Shown: positions 55,987-64,000 of the stretch, piece after piece | Numbering within the stretch: the first letter of the stretch is position 1 | Layout: each line of letters starts with the position of its first letter | Assembly: GCF_036324365.1 (NCBI RefSeq) | Contig: NZ_CP137080.1 | Location: 1,364,001 to 1,428,000, forward strand | Direction: 5' to 3' | Length of the DNA stretch: 64,000 nucleotides | DNA from: Microbacterium limosum | GTDB taxonomy: Bacteria > Actinomycetota > Actinomycetes > Actinomycetales > Microbacteriaceae | Position numbers and translations under genes: made by a program | Notes under the pieces: model-generated | What the model saw: the letters and a program-made list of their open reading frames with translations, nothing else | Told to the model about the DNA's origin: nothing | The model's database searches: none

Positions 55987-56235
55987 TTACTTGCCGAAGT
56001 TCTTGAAGCGCTGGTTGAACTTCTCGACGCGACCGGCCGAATCCATGATGCGCTGCTTGCCCGTGTAGAAGGGGTGCGACGCGGAGGAGATCTCGACGTC
56101 GATCACCGGGTACTCCGTGCCGTCGAGCTCGATGGTCTTGTCGCTCGACACCGTGGAGCGGGTGAGGAACGTCTCGCCCGACGCGAGGTCGCGGAAAACG
56201 ACGGCCTGGTAGTCGGGGTGGATGTCAGTCTGCAT
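55987..56235 (-). CDS. rpmE2: 50S ribosomal protein L31 type B
   Basis: L31 bridges the large and small ribosomal subunits. The 82-residue product [16 protein letters not shown]... contains no cysteine, so it is the zinc-independent type B, which in many bacteria replaces the zinc-binding form when zinc is low. I chose ATG 56235 because it has AAGGAA upstream and begins the conserved block; a 98-residue frame starts further up but is not conserved. No clear Zur box is seen. Confidence 0.93.
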   Translation of the reverse strand: MQTDIHPDYQAVVFRDLASGETFLTRSTVSSDKTIELDGTEYPVIDVEISSASHPFYTGKQRIMDSAGRVEKFNQRFKNFGK

Positions 56236-56297
56236 GGCGGTTCCTTGAGCGTGGACGGATGACGGGAAGTCTGCGGTGCGCACGGCACCAAGGATCT

Positions 56298-56303
56298 ACT
56301 TTA
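56298..56303 (-). promoter_or_regulatory. -10 hexamer candidate for rpmE2
   Basis: Minus-strand TAAAGT lies 62 bases before the rpmE2 ATG and would give it a leader. It overlaps the gap to the ABC ATPase stop. Confidence 0.35.
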
Positions 56304-56328
56304 CCAGATGACCCGCGTCGAGAGTGGA

Positions 56329-57111
56329 TCAGGCGGCGCGGGCGGTGAAGCGCCCGTCGCTCCCGCTGAGCGTGATCGGGACGCCGAAGGTGTCGCTCAG
56401 ATTCTCGGCCGTCAGAGTGTCCGCGATCGGCCCCGCCGCGACCGCCGCGCCGTCACGGAGCAGCATGACGTGCGTGAACCCGACGGGAATCTCCTCCACG
56501 TGGTGCGTCACCATGATCATCGCCGGCGTGGTCGGCGCCTGCGCATACCCTCCCAGCAGGGACAAGAGCTCTTCACGGGCCCCGAGATCGAGGCTCGCCG
56601 TCGGTTCGTCGAGGAGGAGGAGCTCGGGATCGGTCATCACCGCGCGAGCGATCTGAACGCGCTTCTGCTCCCCGTCCGACAGCGTTCCGAACGTGCGGTC
56701 GGCGAGGTGGTCGAGGTGCCACTCGGCGAGGACGCGCAGCGCGCGGCGCTCGTCGATGTCCTCGTACTCCTCGGTCCATCGACCGGTCACCGAGAACGCC
56801 GCGGTCAGCACGGAGTCCAGCACGCTCTCCTCGCGAGGGATGCGGCGGGCCATCGCCGACGACGCGAATCCGATGCGCGGGCGGAGCTCGAACACGTCGG
56901 TGCGCCCGAGGCGCTCCCCCAGCACGTCCACCTCGCCCGAGGACGGGTGCAGCAGGGTGTCCGCGAGTTGCAGCAGGGTCGTCTTGCCCGCCCCGTTGGG
57001 CCCGAGGATCACCCAGCGTTCGTCGTGCGCCACGTCCCAGTCCAGGTGATCGACGATGTTTCGGCCGTCTCGGCGCACGACGACGTCTCGGAACTGCAGG
57101 ACTGGGGCCAT
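56329..57111 (-). CDS. ABC transporter ATP-binding protein
   Basis: This 260-residue ATPase has Walker A LGPNGAGKTT, the signature LSDGEQKRVQIARA, Walker B LLLLDEPTASLDLG and the H-loop VTHHVEE. No permease is next to it, so it may serve an unlinked transporter or act alone. It resembles ModF/iron-uptake type ATPases. ATG 57111 is in leaderless position. Confidence 0.88.
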   Translation of the reverse strand: MAPVLQFRDVVVRRDGRNIVDHLDWDVAHDERWVILGPNGAGKTTLLQLADTLLHPSSGEVDVLGERLGRTDVFELRPRIGFASSAMARRIPREESVLDSVLTAAFSVTGRWTEEYEDIDERRALRVLAEWHLDHLADRTFGTLSDGEQKRVQIARAVMTDPELLLLDEPTASLDLGAREELLSLLGGYAQAPTTPAMIMVTHHVEEIPVGFTHVMLLRDGAAVAAGPIADTLTAENLSDTFGVPITLSGSDGRFTARAA

Positions 57112-57118
57112 GCGGCCC

Positions 57119-57124
57119 AGCCTA
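57119..57124 (-). promoter_or_regulatory. -10 hexamer for leaderless ABC ATPase
   Basis: Minus-strand TAGGCT is followed by seven bases and ATG 57111. Confidence 0.5.
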
Positions 57125-57140
57125 ACGGCTCGCGCCGCGC

Positions 57141-58334
57141 TCATCGGGAAGCGGCGACGACCGTTGCGTACAGCTCCGCGGTCTGCGCCGCGATCTGCGT
57201 CCAGCTGAACCGCTCGGCCGCACGCCGGCGCCCCGCCTCGCCGAATTCGCGTGCGCGGAGGCGGTCGGCGGTGACCTCCGTGAGCGCGGACGCCAGGTCG
57301 GCCACGAAGCGGTCTGGATTGATCGGCGTGCCCGTGCCGTCCTGCATCTGCTCGATCGGGACCAGCCGGCCCGTCACGCCGTCTTCGACGACCTCCGGGA
57401 TGCCGCCGGTCGCCGTGCCAACGACGGCCGCGCCGCACGCCATCGCTTCGAGGTTGACGATCCCGAGCGGTTCGTAGACGGAGGGGCACACGAACGTCGT
57501 CGCTGCCGTCAGCAGCACCCGCAGTTCTCGCCGGGAGAGCACCCGATCGTGCCAGATCACCCCGTCCCGGCTCTCCTGCAACCGCCGCACGGCGTCCTCG
57601 ACCTCCGCCAGGATCTCCGGCGTGTCCGGGGCGCCGGCGCAGAGCACCAGCTGCACGTCCGGCGGGAGGTGCGCCGCCGCCCGGAGGAGGTACGGAAGGC
57701 CCTTCTGGCGGGTGATGCGGCCGACGAAGACGATCGAGGGCCGGTCGGCATCGACACCGAGCGCGCTCAGGGTCTCCGGATCCTCCAGCGGCGCCCACTC
57801 CTCGGTGTCGATCCCGTTGTAGATGACGTGCACCTTGGCCGGGTCGATCTCCGGGTAGCAGCGCAGGATGTCGGAGCGCATGCCGCCCGAAACGGCGACG
57901 ACGGCCGCGGCGGACGTGTACGCGGTGCGCTCGACCCAGCTCGAGACGGCGTATCCGCCGCCGAGCTGCTCCGCCTTCCACGGCCGCAGCGGCTCCAGGC
58001 TGTGCGCCGACACGATGTGCGGGATGCCGTGCAGGAGCGACGCCGTGTGGCCTGCGAAGTTGGCGTACCACGTGTGCGAATGCACGAGATCCGCGCCGGC
58101 GATGTCCCCGACCATGGCGAGATCGACCCCGAGCGTCTGGATGGCGGTATTGGCCTGGGACAGTTCGGCCGGCACTGCGTAGGCTGTTGTTCCGGCCTCC
58201 TCGCGCGGTGCGCCGAACGCGCGCACACGCACGTCGATCCGCTCTCGGAGAGCGCGCACCAGTTCGGCGACATGCACTCCCGCACCCCCGTAGACCTCGG
58301 GCGGATACTCCTTCGAGACGATGTCGACGCGCAT
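57141..58334 (-). CDS. glgA: Glycogen synthase, corynebacterial GlgA type
   Basis: This 397-residue GT4-family glycosyltransferase starts MRVDIVSKEYPPEVYGGAGVHV with the typical glycine-rich first loop and has the ADP/UDP-glucose-binding segment CPSVYEPLGIVNLEAMACG. It builds alpha-1,4 glucan or, as reported for the mycobacterial homologue GlgM, maltose 1-phosphate from ADP-glucose. It is divergent from glgC with 47 bases between, the usual pair. Confidence 0.92.
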   Translation of the reverse strand: MRVDIVSKEYPPEVYGGAGVHVAELVRALRERIDVRVRAFGAPREEAGTTAYAVPAELSQANTAIQTLGVDLAMVGDIAGADLVHSHTWYANFAGHTASLLHGIPHIVSAHSLEPLRPWKAEQLGGGYAVSSWVERTAYTSAAAVVAVSGGMRSDILRCYPEIDPAKVHVIYNGIDTEEWAPLEDPETLSALGVDADRPSIVFVGRITRQKGLPYLLRAAAHLPPDVQLVLCAGAPDTPEILAEVEDAVRRLQESRDGVIWHDRVLSRRELRVLLTAATTFVCPSVYEPLGIVNLEAMACGAAVVGTATGGIPEVVEDGVTGRLVPIEQMQDGTGTPINPDRFVADLASALTEVTADRLRAREFGEAGRRRAAERFSWTQIAAQTAELYATVVAASR

Positions 58335-58341
58335 GAAAGCA

Positions 58342-58347
58342 ACGCTA
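58342..58347 (-). promoter_or_regulatory. -10 hexamer for leaderless glgA
   Basis: Minus-strand TAGCGT is followed by seven bases and ATG 58334. Confidence 0.5.
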
Positions 58348-58369
58348 GTACGCGCGCGTTCGGGGGGCC

Positions 58370-58375
58370 TAGTGT
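58370..58375 (+). promoter_or_regulatory. -10 hexamer for leaderless glgC
   Basis: TAGTGT is followed by six bases and ATG 58382. The glgA hexamer is 22 bases away on the other strand, so each promoter's -35 region overlaps the other promoter and polymerases must compete. Confidence 0.5.
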
Positions 58376-58381
58376 GGTGGC

Positions 58382-59626
58382 ATGCCTACGACGCCGAAGG
58401 TCTTCGGAATCATCCTCGCCGGAGGCGAGGGCAAGCGCCTCATGCCGCTGACGGCCGACCGGGCCAAGCCTGCGGTGCCCTTCGGCGGCCAGTACCGCCT
58501 CATCGACTTCGCGATATCCAACCTCGTCAACGCTGGCCTGCGACAGCTCGTCGTCCTGACGCAGTACAAGTCGCACAGCCTCGACCGGCACATCTCGCAG
58601 ACGTGGCGTCTCTCGCCGATGCTCGGTGCCTACGTGGCCTCCGTGCCGGCGCAGCAGCGGCTCGGCAAGCGGTGGTTCTCCGGATCGGCGGACGCGATCC
58701 TGCAGAGCCTGAACCTCATCAACGACGAGAAGCCCGACATCGTCGTGGTCATCGGTGCCGACCACGTGTACCGCATGGACTTCAATCAGATGCTCGACGC
58801 GCACATCGAATCCGGGGCGCGGGCGACCGTCGCCGGCATCCGCCAGCCGATCTCGCTGGCGGACCAGTTCGGCGTCATCGCGGTCGATCCGGCCGACCCC
58901 ACTCGCATCTCCGAGTTCCTCGAGAAGCCGCAGAACCCCACGGGACTGGCGGATGCGCCGCACGAGGTCCTCGCATCGATGGGCAACTACATCTTCGACG
59001 CCGATGCGCTCATCGAGGCCGTCGAGGCCGACGGCGAGGTCGCCACGTCCAACCACGACATGGGAGGCGACATCGTGCCGTACTTCGTCTCGCGCGGCGA
59101 GGCGGGCGTGTACGACATGAAGCGCAACGACGTTCCGGGTTCCACCGACCGCGATCGCGCCTACTGGCGGGACGTGGGGACGATCGATTCGTTCTTCGAC
59201 GCCCACATGGACCTGATCTCGACGCTGCCGATCTTCAACCTGTACAACACCGACTGGCCGATCCACTCGCAGGCCGTCAACTCGCCGCCGGCGAAGTTCG
59301 TGCGCGACTCGGTGGGTCGCATCGGCAACGCGATCGACTCCATCGTCTCGCTCGGGTCCGTGCTCTCCGGCACCCACCTCGAGCGCAGCGTCGTGGGGCC
59401 GTGGACCCTCGCCGGCGGCGGATCGACGATCACCGATTCGGTGCTCTTCGATCACGTGCAGGTCGGACCCGGCGCGCGCATCCACCGGGCCATCCTCGAC
59501 AAGGGCGTCGTGCTCGCGCCCGGCGCGACCGTCGGCGTCGATCGCGAACGCGATCTCGCCCGGGGATTCACCGTGACGGATTCGGGCATCACGGTCGTCG
59601 GCAAGAACGTGCGCGTCGAGCACTGA
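58382..59626 (+). CDS. glgC: Glucose-1-phosphate adenylyltransferase
   Basis: GlgC makes ADP-glucose from ATP and glucose 1-phosphate, the committed step of glycogen synthesis. The 414-residue protein has [13 protein letters not shown] (nucleotide loop), [24 protein letters not shown] and a C-terminal left-handed beta-helix with hexapeptide-like repeats. It feeds the divergent glgA. Confidence 0.96.
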   Translation: MPTTPKVFGIILAGGEGKRLMPLTADRAKPAVPFGGQYRLIDFAISNLVNAGLRQLVVLTQYKSHSLDRHISQTWRLSPMLGAYVASVPAQQRLGKRWFSGSADAILQSLNLINDEKPDIVVVIGADHVYRMDFNQMLDAHIESGARATVAGIRQPISLADQFGVIAVDPADPTRISEFLEKPQNPTGLADAPHEVLASMGNYIFDADALIEAVEADGEVATSNHDMGGDIVPYFVSRGEAGVYDMKRNDVPGSTDRDRAYWRDVGTIDSFFDAHMDLISTLPIFNLYNTDWPIHSQAVNSPPAKFVRDSVGRIGNAIDSIVSLGSVLSGTHLERSVVGPWTLAGGGSTITDSVLFDHVQVGPGARIHRAILDKGVVLAPGATVGVDRERDLARGFTVTDSGITVVGKNVRVEH

Positions 59627-59649
59627 CGCCCTCCCCCGCCCGCGGGCGC

Positions 59650-59655
59650 TAGCCT
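59650..59655 (+). promoter_or_regulatory. -10 hexamer for leaderless serB
   Basis: TAGCCT is followed by six bases and GTG 59662. It lies 23 bases after the glgC stop, with no obvious terminator. Confidence 0.45.
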
Positions 59656-59661
59656 CGGGGG

Positions 59662-60312
59662 GTGAATTCCGCCCGGCTGCTCGTCGTCCTCGACGCCGAT
59701 TCCACGCTCATCCGCAACGAGGTCATCGAGTTGCTCGCCGACGAGGCGGGCCGCGGTGCCGAGGTCGCCGCGGCCACCGAGGCCGCGATGCGCGGCGAGG
59801 TCGACTTCGCGGAGAGCCTGCGCGCACGGGTCGCGGCCCTGCGGGGGGTGCCCGTCGAGGCGTTCGCCCGCGTGCTCGCCCGGATCGAGCCGACCCCGGG
59901 CATCGGCGACCTGGCCGCCGCGGTGAAGGCGCGCGGCGGCATCCTGGCGGTCGTCTCCGGCGGATTCCACGAGATCCTCGACGAGATCGCCCCCTCCCTC
60001 GGCGTCGACGTGTGGCGCGCGAACCGACTGCAGATCAGCGGCGGCGCCCTCACGGGCCGTGTCGAGGGAGACATCGTGGATGCCGCGGCCAAAGCCGCGT
60101 CCCTGCGCGAATGGTCCGCGCTCTACGGGGTGCCCGCCGGCGCGACCGTCGCCGTCGGCGACGGCGCGAACGACCTGCTGATGATGGAGACTGCTGCGCT
60201 CGGGCTCGCGTTCAACGCCAAGCCCGCGGTGCGTGCCCGCGCCGACCTCGTCGTCGGGCCCCTCGACCTGTCGCAGATCGTGCCGCTGCTGCCCGCGGGA
60301 GCGCGCCAGTAG
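59662..60312 (+). CDS. serB: Phosphoserine phosphatase
   Basis: SerB hydrolyses phosphoserine to serine. The 216-residue protein has motif I VVLDADSTLIRNEVIELLADEAG, motif II VSGGFHEI and motif III VGDGANDLLMM, all typical of SerB. It lacks the N-terminal ACT domains present in many actinobacterial SerB proteins, so it is the short form. GTG 59662 is in leaderless position. Confidence 0.9.
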   Translation: MNSARLLVVLDADSTLIRNEVIELLADEAGRGAEVAAATEAAMRGEVDFAESLRARVAALRGVPVEAFARVLARIEPTPGIGDLAAAVKARGGILAVVSGGFHEILDEIAPSLGVDVWRANRLQISGGALTGRVEGDIVDAAAKAASLREWSALYGVPAGATVAVGDGANDLLMMETAALGLAFNAKPAVRARADLVVGPLDLSQIVPLLPAGARQ

Positions 60313-60347
60313 GCTGGTCCGGTCCCACCCCCGATCCCAGGAGCAGC

Positions 60348-61058
60348 ATGTCGACTGATCGCGTCGTCCTCGTCACCGGTGGAAACCGCGGCATCGGTCG
60401 TGCCATCGCCGCCCGATTCGTCGCGGAGGGCTACGCCGTGGCCGTCACGGCGCGCTCCGGCGAGGGTCCCGAGGGCGCGCTGACCGTCCGAGCCGACGTC
60501 ACCGACGCGGAGAGCCTCGATCGCGCCTATGCCGAGGTCGAGGAGAAGCTCGGTCCTGTCGGCATCGTCGTCGCCAACGCCGGCATCACGAAGGACACGC
60601 TGCTGCTGCGCATGACGGAGGACGACTTCGACCAGGTCGTGTCCACGAACCTCGGTGGCGCCTTCCGCGTCGTCAAGCGGGCCGCGAAGGGCATGCTGAA
60701 GGCGCGGTGGGGCCGCGTCATCCTCATCTCGAGCGTCGTGGGCCTCTACGGCTCGGCCGGCCAGATCAACTACTCGTCGTCCAAGAGCGGGCTGGTGGGC
60801 TTCGCACGCTCGCTCACCCGGGAGCTCGGTGGACGGGGGATCACCGCAAACGTCGTCGCGCCCGGATTCATCGAGACGGACATGACCGCGGCGCTGCCGG
60901 AGGACACCCAGGCCGACTACAAGCGGAGCATCCCCGCCGGGAGATTCGCCACCGCCGATGAGGTCGCCGGCGTCGTCACGTGGCTCGCATCGGATGACGC
61001 GGCGTACATCTCCGGTGCGGTGATCCCCGTCGACGGCGGTCTCGGGATGGGCCACTAG
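60348..61058 (+). CDS. fabG: 3-oxoacyl-ACP reductase, FabG type
   Basis: FabG reduces beta-ketoacyl-ACP in fatty acid elongation. This 236-residue protein has TGGNRGIG, NAGIT, the catalytic SSVVGLYGSAGQINYSSSKSG with Ser, Tyr and Lys in the right spacing, and PGFIETDMT. Starting at ATG 60348 gives the normal FabG length and has GGAG. It may be the MabA-like form. A hairpin (61069-61106) follows. Confidence 0.92.
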   Translation: MSTDRVVLVTGGNRGIGRAIAARFVAEGYAVAVTARSGEGPEGALTVRADVTDAESLDRAYAEVEEKLGPVGIVVANAGITKDTLLLRMTEDDFDQVVSTNLGGAFRVVKRAAKGMLKARWGRVILISSVVGLYGSAGQINYSSSKSGLVGFARSLTRELGGRGITANVVAPGFIETDMTAALPEDTQADYKRSIPAGRFATADEVAGVVTWLASDDAAYISGAVIPVDGGLGMGH

Positions 61059-61068
61059 TCGCCACCGC

Positions 61069-61106
61069 CGTACCGGCGCCCTCACCGTCGGGAGACCGCC
61101 GGTACG
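61069..61106. terminator. Hairpin after fabG
   Basis: CGTACCGGC (61069-61077) pairs with GCCGGTACG (61098-61106) around a 20-base loop. This is weak as a terminator but is the only candidate before the DUF4190 gene. Confidence 0.35.
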
Positions 61107-61120
61107 AGTACGACGTCCGT

Positions 61121-61150
61121 CCCTCGGCGCTGGCCCTCGGCGCTGGCCCT
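61121..61150 (+). repeat. 13-bp tandem repeat before DUF4190 gene
   Basis: CCCTCGGCGCTGG occurs twice in tandem plus four bases of a third copy. It is followed directly by TTGACA (61151-61156), a perfect -35 hexamer; 17 bases later no good -10 box is visible. Confidence 0.7.
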
Positions 61151-61203
61151 TTGACACGCGCGAGGACATCCTGCCACCCTGAGAGCGATCAGAGAGGACA
61201 CCC

Positions 61204-61530
61204 GTGAGCACAACTCCCCCCTACCCCGACACCCCCGGATACGGCGGCAGCCCCGCTGCGCAGACCAACACGCTCGCCGTCGTCTCGCTCGTCAGCGCGA
61301 TCGTCGGCATGCTGCTCGTGCCGCTCATCGGGTCGATCGTCGCCGTGATCACGGGCCACATGTCCCTCGGTCAGCTCAAGACCAGTGGCGAGCAGGGGCA
61401 CGGTCTTGCCCTCGCGGGGACGATCATCGGGTGGGTCGGGATCGGCGCCGCCGTCCTCGGCATCATCCTGCTCGCGATCTTCCTGCCGCTGTTCTTCACC
61501 GCCGTCGCCACCACGACCCCCGTCTCCTGA
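61204..61530 (+). CDS. DUF4190 family small membrane protein
   Basis: This 108-residue protein has a Pro/Tyr-rich cytoplasmic start and two membrane helices (about 22-46 and 66-92), with GHMSLGQLKTSGEQG between them, the DUF4190 pattern. The function is unknown. GTG 61204 follows GAGAGGACA. It is the first gene of a set of small membrane proteins leading to SURF1. Confidence 0.85.
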   Translation: MSTTPPYPDTPGYGGSPAAQTNTLAVVSLVSAIVGMLLVPLIGSIVAVITGHMSLGQLKTSGEQGHGLALAGTIIGWVGIGAAVLGIILLAIFLPLFFTAVATTTPVS

Positions 61531-61573
61531 GCGGCTCCCGACGGCCCGGGGGCGGCGTACCCTGGAAGCTATC

Positions 61574-61954
61574 GTGAGAGCGCCCGCCAGCCACTTGACC
61601 AGCACCTCGCTGCCGCAGTCACCGAGGGACGAGGCCGCCGCGCGCCTTCGTCGCTACGCCGTCACGATGGGCATACGCATCGCGTGCTTCCTGCTCATGG
61701 CGTTCGTCACCCCCTACGGCTGGTGGACCTGGGTATTCGCCGCGGGCGCCATCCTGCTGCCGTACGTCGCCGTGGTGCTCGCGAACGTGGGCATGGACGC
61801 CCGGGAGCCACGGGCGGAGTCGCCCGAACGAGCCCTGCCCGGCGCGCCGGAATCCGCACCGCGCACGGCCGCGCCAGCCGCGTCGCCGTCCGTGATCCGC
61901 ATTCAGGAGTCGCCCGAGGCGAGACCTGTGCAAGACCAGAATGCGGGAGCATGA
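61574..61954 (+). CDS. DUF3099 family membrane protein
   Basis: This 126-residue protein has two membrane helices (about 33-49 and 52-73; the motif AVTMGIRIACFLLMAF lies in the first) and a long Pro/Ala-rich cytoplasmic tail. It matches the DUF3099 pattern, unknown function. GTG 61574 is chosen because it lies at the start of the recognised family; the frame is open upstream but overlaps the DUF4190 gene. The stop overlaps the next ATG (ATGA). Confidence 0.8.
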   Translation: MRAPASHLTSTSLPQSPRDEAAARLRRYAVTMGIRIACFLLMAFVTPYGWWTWVFAAGAILLPYVAVVLANVGMDAREPRAESPERALPGAPESAPRTAAPAASPSVIRIQESPEARPVQDQNAGA

Positions 61955-62157
61955 GCGTGACGAACCCGTGCTCGCGGGCCGGCTGCCGCGCAGACGCCTC
62001 GTGGCAGGTCCGGTGGCGCAACCCGCGCATCCACGCGGCGGATCGCCGCAAGATCTGGCTGGCGTGCCCCGATCATGTCGACTACCTGCGCGACTACCTC
62101 GCGGCGCGCGACTTCCCGGTCGAGGTCGCGCCCTTCGTGCCGGGGACGAGCTCATGA
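61951..62157 (+). CDS. Small conserved cysteine-containing protein
   Basis: This 68-residue protein has CSRAGCRADASWQVRW and, further on, WLACPDHVDYLRDYL, so it could bind a metal through three Cys and one or two His. It is coupled to both neighbours by overlapping start and stop codons (ATGA) in the operon DUF3099-this gene-SURF1. Function unknown; it may assist the SURF1 step. Confidence 0.75.
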   Translation: MSVTNPCSRAGCRADASWQVRWRNPRIHAADRRKIWLACPDHVDYLRDYLAARDFPVEVAPFVPGTSS

Positions 62158-63005
62158 CCTCGCGCGGCGTCAGCATGCAGCGGCTTCCGACGGCCGGCCG
62201 ATGGAGCATCTACATCGCTCTCGCCGTCGCCTTCGCGATCGCGTGCGCCTTCCTCGCCGTGTGGCAGTTCGACCGCAACGAGGAGCGCGCCGGCGAGCTG
62301 GCCCTCGTCGCCGCCAACTACGACGCCGAGGTCGTTCCGGTGGGCGAGCTGCTGACCGGGACCGACGACTTCGCGCCGGGCGACGAGTGGCGACCGGTGC
62401 TCCTCCGCGGCGAGTACATGGCCGACGATCAGGTCTACGTGCGCAACCGGCCCCACGGCGGGACGAGCGCCTTCGAGGTGCTGACGCCGTTCCTCGCCGA
62501 CGACGGCAGGATCTTCGTGATCGACCGGGGGTGGGTGCGTCCCGCCGAAGAGGGCTCCGGCCCGTCGGCCGCACCTCCACCGCCCGAGGGGACGGTGGAG
62601 GTCATCGTGCGGCTGCGGCCCGGCGAGGCCCTGCCCGCGTCCGGGCGCGGCGCGCCGGAGGGACAGGTCCCGACCATCAACCTGCCGCTCATCGCGGAAC
62701 GGACGGGCGACGCGACGGTGGTCTCCTCCTACGGGATGCTGGTGTCGGAGGAGCCCGCGACAGCGGCTCGGCCGACCGCGATCGCGGCGCCCACGGAGGA
62801 CCCCGGGCCCCACCTGTCGTACGCGATCCAGTGGATCCTCTTCGCGGTAATGGGATTCGTCTTCATCGCCTACGTCATCCGCACCGAAATCGCCCACCGC
62901 CGCGAAAGCGCGTCCGATTCGCGCGAGCTGCCCGCTCCCTCCCGTCGCGACCGTGACATGGAGGACGAAGACGCACTGCTGGATGCCGCATCCTCCGCGC
63001 GCTGA
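62154..63005 (+). CDS. SURF1 family protein
   Basis: This 283-residue protein is a SURF1 homologue, which helps build cytochrome c oxidase. It has an N-terminal membrane helix (about 15-36), the family block WQFDRNEERA, RGEYMADDQVYVRNRPHGGTSAF and VIDRGWV, and a C-terminal helix near 225-245. In actinobacteria the exact role is not settled. The ATG overlaps the stop of the small Cys protein. The stop is directly followed by the stop of the convergent ABC-F gene. Confidence 0.9.
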   Translation: MTSRGVSMQRLPTAGRWSIYIALAVAFAIACAFLAVWQFDRNEERAGELALVAANYDAEVVPVGELLTGTDDFAPGDEWRPVLLRGEYMADDQVYVRNRPHGGTSAFEVLTPFLADDGRIFVIDRGWVRPAEEGSGPSAAPPPPEGTVEVIVRLRPGEALPASGRGAPEGQVPTINLPLIAERTGDATVVSSYGMLVSEEPATAARPTAIAAPTEDPGPHLSYAIQWILFAVMGFVFIAYVIRTEIAHRRESASDSRELPAPSRRDRDMEDEDALLDAASSAR

Positions 63006-64000
63006 TCAGGCCAGCGTGATCAGGTCCGCGTACTCGCGGTTCCAGATGTCCTCGACGCCGTCGGGCAGGATCAGGACACGCTCCGGATTGAGCGCCTCCA
63101 CGGCGCCCTCGTCGTGCGAGACGAGGACCACAGCCCCCTCGTAGTGGGAGAGCGCCCCGAGGATCTCCTCGCGGGAGGCGGGGTCGAGGTTGTTCGTCGG
63201 CTCGTCGAGCAGCAGCATGTTCGCCGAGGAGACCACGAGCGTGGCGAGCGAGAGCCGCGTCTTCTCTCCCCCCGAGAGCACGCCCGCAGGCTTGAGGACG
63301 TCGTCGCCGGTGAAGAGGAACGAGCCGAGGACCTTGCGCGCCTCGGTTGCGGTGATGTCCGGCGCGGCCGACATCATGTTCTCGAGGACGCTGCGGTCCA
63401 CGTCGAGGTTCTCGTGCTCCTGCGCGTAGTAGCCGACCTTGAGCCCGTGACCGGGTTCGAGCCGGCCGGTGTCGGGCTGATCGACCCCCGCGAGGATCCG
63501 CAGCAGCGTCGTCTTGCCCGCGCCGTTGAGGCCGAGCACGACGACCTTGGAGCCGCGATCGATCGCGAGATCGACATCCGTGAAGATCTCGAGCGAGCCG
63601 TACGACTTCGACAGCCCGGACGCCATGAGCGGAGTCTTCCCGCACGGCGCCGGCTTGGGGAACCGCAGCTTGGCTACCCTGTCGTCCTGACGGACGTCGT
63701 CGAGGCCGGACAGCATCTTCTCGGCGCGCGCGACCATCTGGTGGGCCGCCGCGGCCTTCGACGCCTTCGCACCGAAGCGCGCCGCCTGCTGCTGCAGCGC
63801 CGTCGCCTTCTTCTCGACGTTCGCCCGCTCCTTCTTGCGCCGCTCCTCGTCGGCGACGCGCTGACGCAGGTAGTTCTTCCAGTTCATGTTGTAGACGTCG
63901 ATGACCTGGCGGTTCGCGTCGAGGTAGAACACCCGGTTGACGGTCTCGCCGACGAGCTCGACGTCGTGGCTGATCACGATGAGGCCCCCGCGATAGCCGC
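63006..64000 (-). CDS. ABC-F family ATPase, C-terminal part (cut by window edge)
   Basis: The 331 codons present continue beyond 64000. They show ISHDVELVGETVNRV, the C-terminal part of the first ABC domain, the linker (basic and Ala-rich, about 60 residues) and a complete second ABC domain: VVLGLNGAGKTTLLRILAG, LSGGEKTRLSLATLV and LLLDEPTNNLDPASREE. ABC-F proteins bind ribosomes and act in translation or antibiotic resistance; this may be an EttA/Uup-like protein. There is no membrane part. Confidence 0.92.
   Translation of the reverse strand, partial: GYRGGLIVISHDVELVGETVNRVFYLDANRQVIDVYNMNWKNYLRQRVADEERRKKERANVEKKATALQQQAARFGAKASKAAAAHQMVARAEKMLSGLDDVRQDDRVAKLRFPKPAPCGKTPLMASGLSKSYGSLEIFTDVDLAIDRGSKVVVLGLNGAGKTTLLRILAGVDQPDTGRLEPGHGLKVGYYAQEHENLDVDRSVLENMMSAAPDITATEARKVLGSFLFTGDDVLKPAGVLSGGEKTRLSLATLVVSSANMLLLDEPTNNLDPASREEILGALSHYEGAVVLVSHDEGAVEALNPERVLILPDGVEDIWNREYADLITLA

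Noticed and set aside
56236..56328. Zur operator in front of rpmE2
   Set aside because: No AT-rich inverted repeat of the Zur type is visible in the upstream region.

Overview
This window is a 64 kb piece of a high-GC actinobacterial chromosome, most likely from Microbacteriaceae and Microbacterium-like. That placement is an inference from gene content and order: trpC-trpB-trpA-lgt-gltB-gltD-pyk followed by an ANTAR-type regulator, an HGxxPAAW membrane protein, RbpA, pafB-pafC-tatA-tatC-helY-lnt, and the corynebacterial type of glycogen synthase next to glgC. No rRNA, CRISPR array, prophage or replication origin was seen. Two tRNA-Leu genes (CAA and GAG) are present. Gene density is very high; no stretch above about 300 bases lacks a gene or the insertion sequence.

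Layout. 1-12.4 kb: amino-acid and central metabolism (trp genes, lipoprotein acyltransferase lgt, glutamate synthase, pyruvate kinase). 12.5-20.3 kb: tRNA-Leu, ANTAR regulator, thioesterase, polA, a DUF885 protein, a flavin-dependent oxidoreductase and an SGNH hydrolase. 20.3-22.2 kb: a lipoprotein/exported protein pair of unknown role and a RibD-like reductase. 22.4-25.0 kb: the one clearly accessory, decaying region. It is a three-gene redox operon (molybdopterin oxidoreductase, FAD-binding oxidoreductase, DUF6510) broken by an IS3-family element and by an internal deletion. 25.1-30.4 kb: AEC transporter, DUF308 protein, SDR enzyme, an NfeD-SPFH-GDPD operon and rbpA. 30.5-40.3 kb: a long minus-strand block with lnt, helY, tatC, tatA, pafC, pafB, an FKBP lipoprotein, trmI and a HAD phosphatase. 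40.4-55.9 kb: mixed housekeeping genes (PAC2, uppP, M20 peptidase, tRNA-Leu, VIT transporter, helicase, second SGNH hydrolase, rRNA/tRNA methyltransferase, sirtuin, histidine phosphatase, Tat-exported phospholipase C-like enzyme, Lrp regulator, EamA exporter, CGNR remnant, alpha/beta hydrolase, exonuclease). 56-64 kb: zinc-independent L31, an ABC ATPase, glgA/glgC, serB, fabG, small membrane proteins, SURF1 and the C-terminal part of an ABC-F protein running off the right edge.

How genes work together. The trp genes are translationally coupled by start/stop overlaps. Lgt and Lnt (both here) are successive steps of lipoprotein maturation, and several lipoproteins are encoded nearby. TatA/TatC would export the Tat substrate encoded at 50.4 kb. 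PafB/PafC are DNA-damage regulators known from mycobacteria; here they keep the tat-helY neighbourhood without pafA. GlgC and GlgA are divergent and supply glycogen synthesis.

The most striking window-wide signal is not a gene. About twenty genes on both strands have a TAnnnT hexamer ending 5-8 bases (mostly 6 or 7) before the start codon and most have no Shine-Dalgarno sequence, so they should be transcribed as leaderless mRNAs. I found no convincing evidence of a completely new multi-gene system. The best leads are the broken redox operon, an orphan 14-bp palindrome with no gene to control, a (GGGC)5 tract between polA and the next gene, and a nested perfect hairpin at 19.4 kb.
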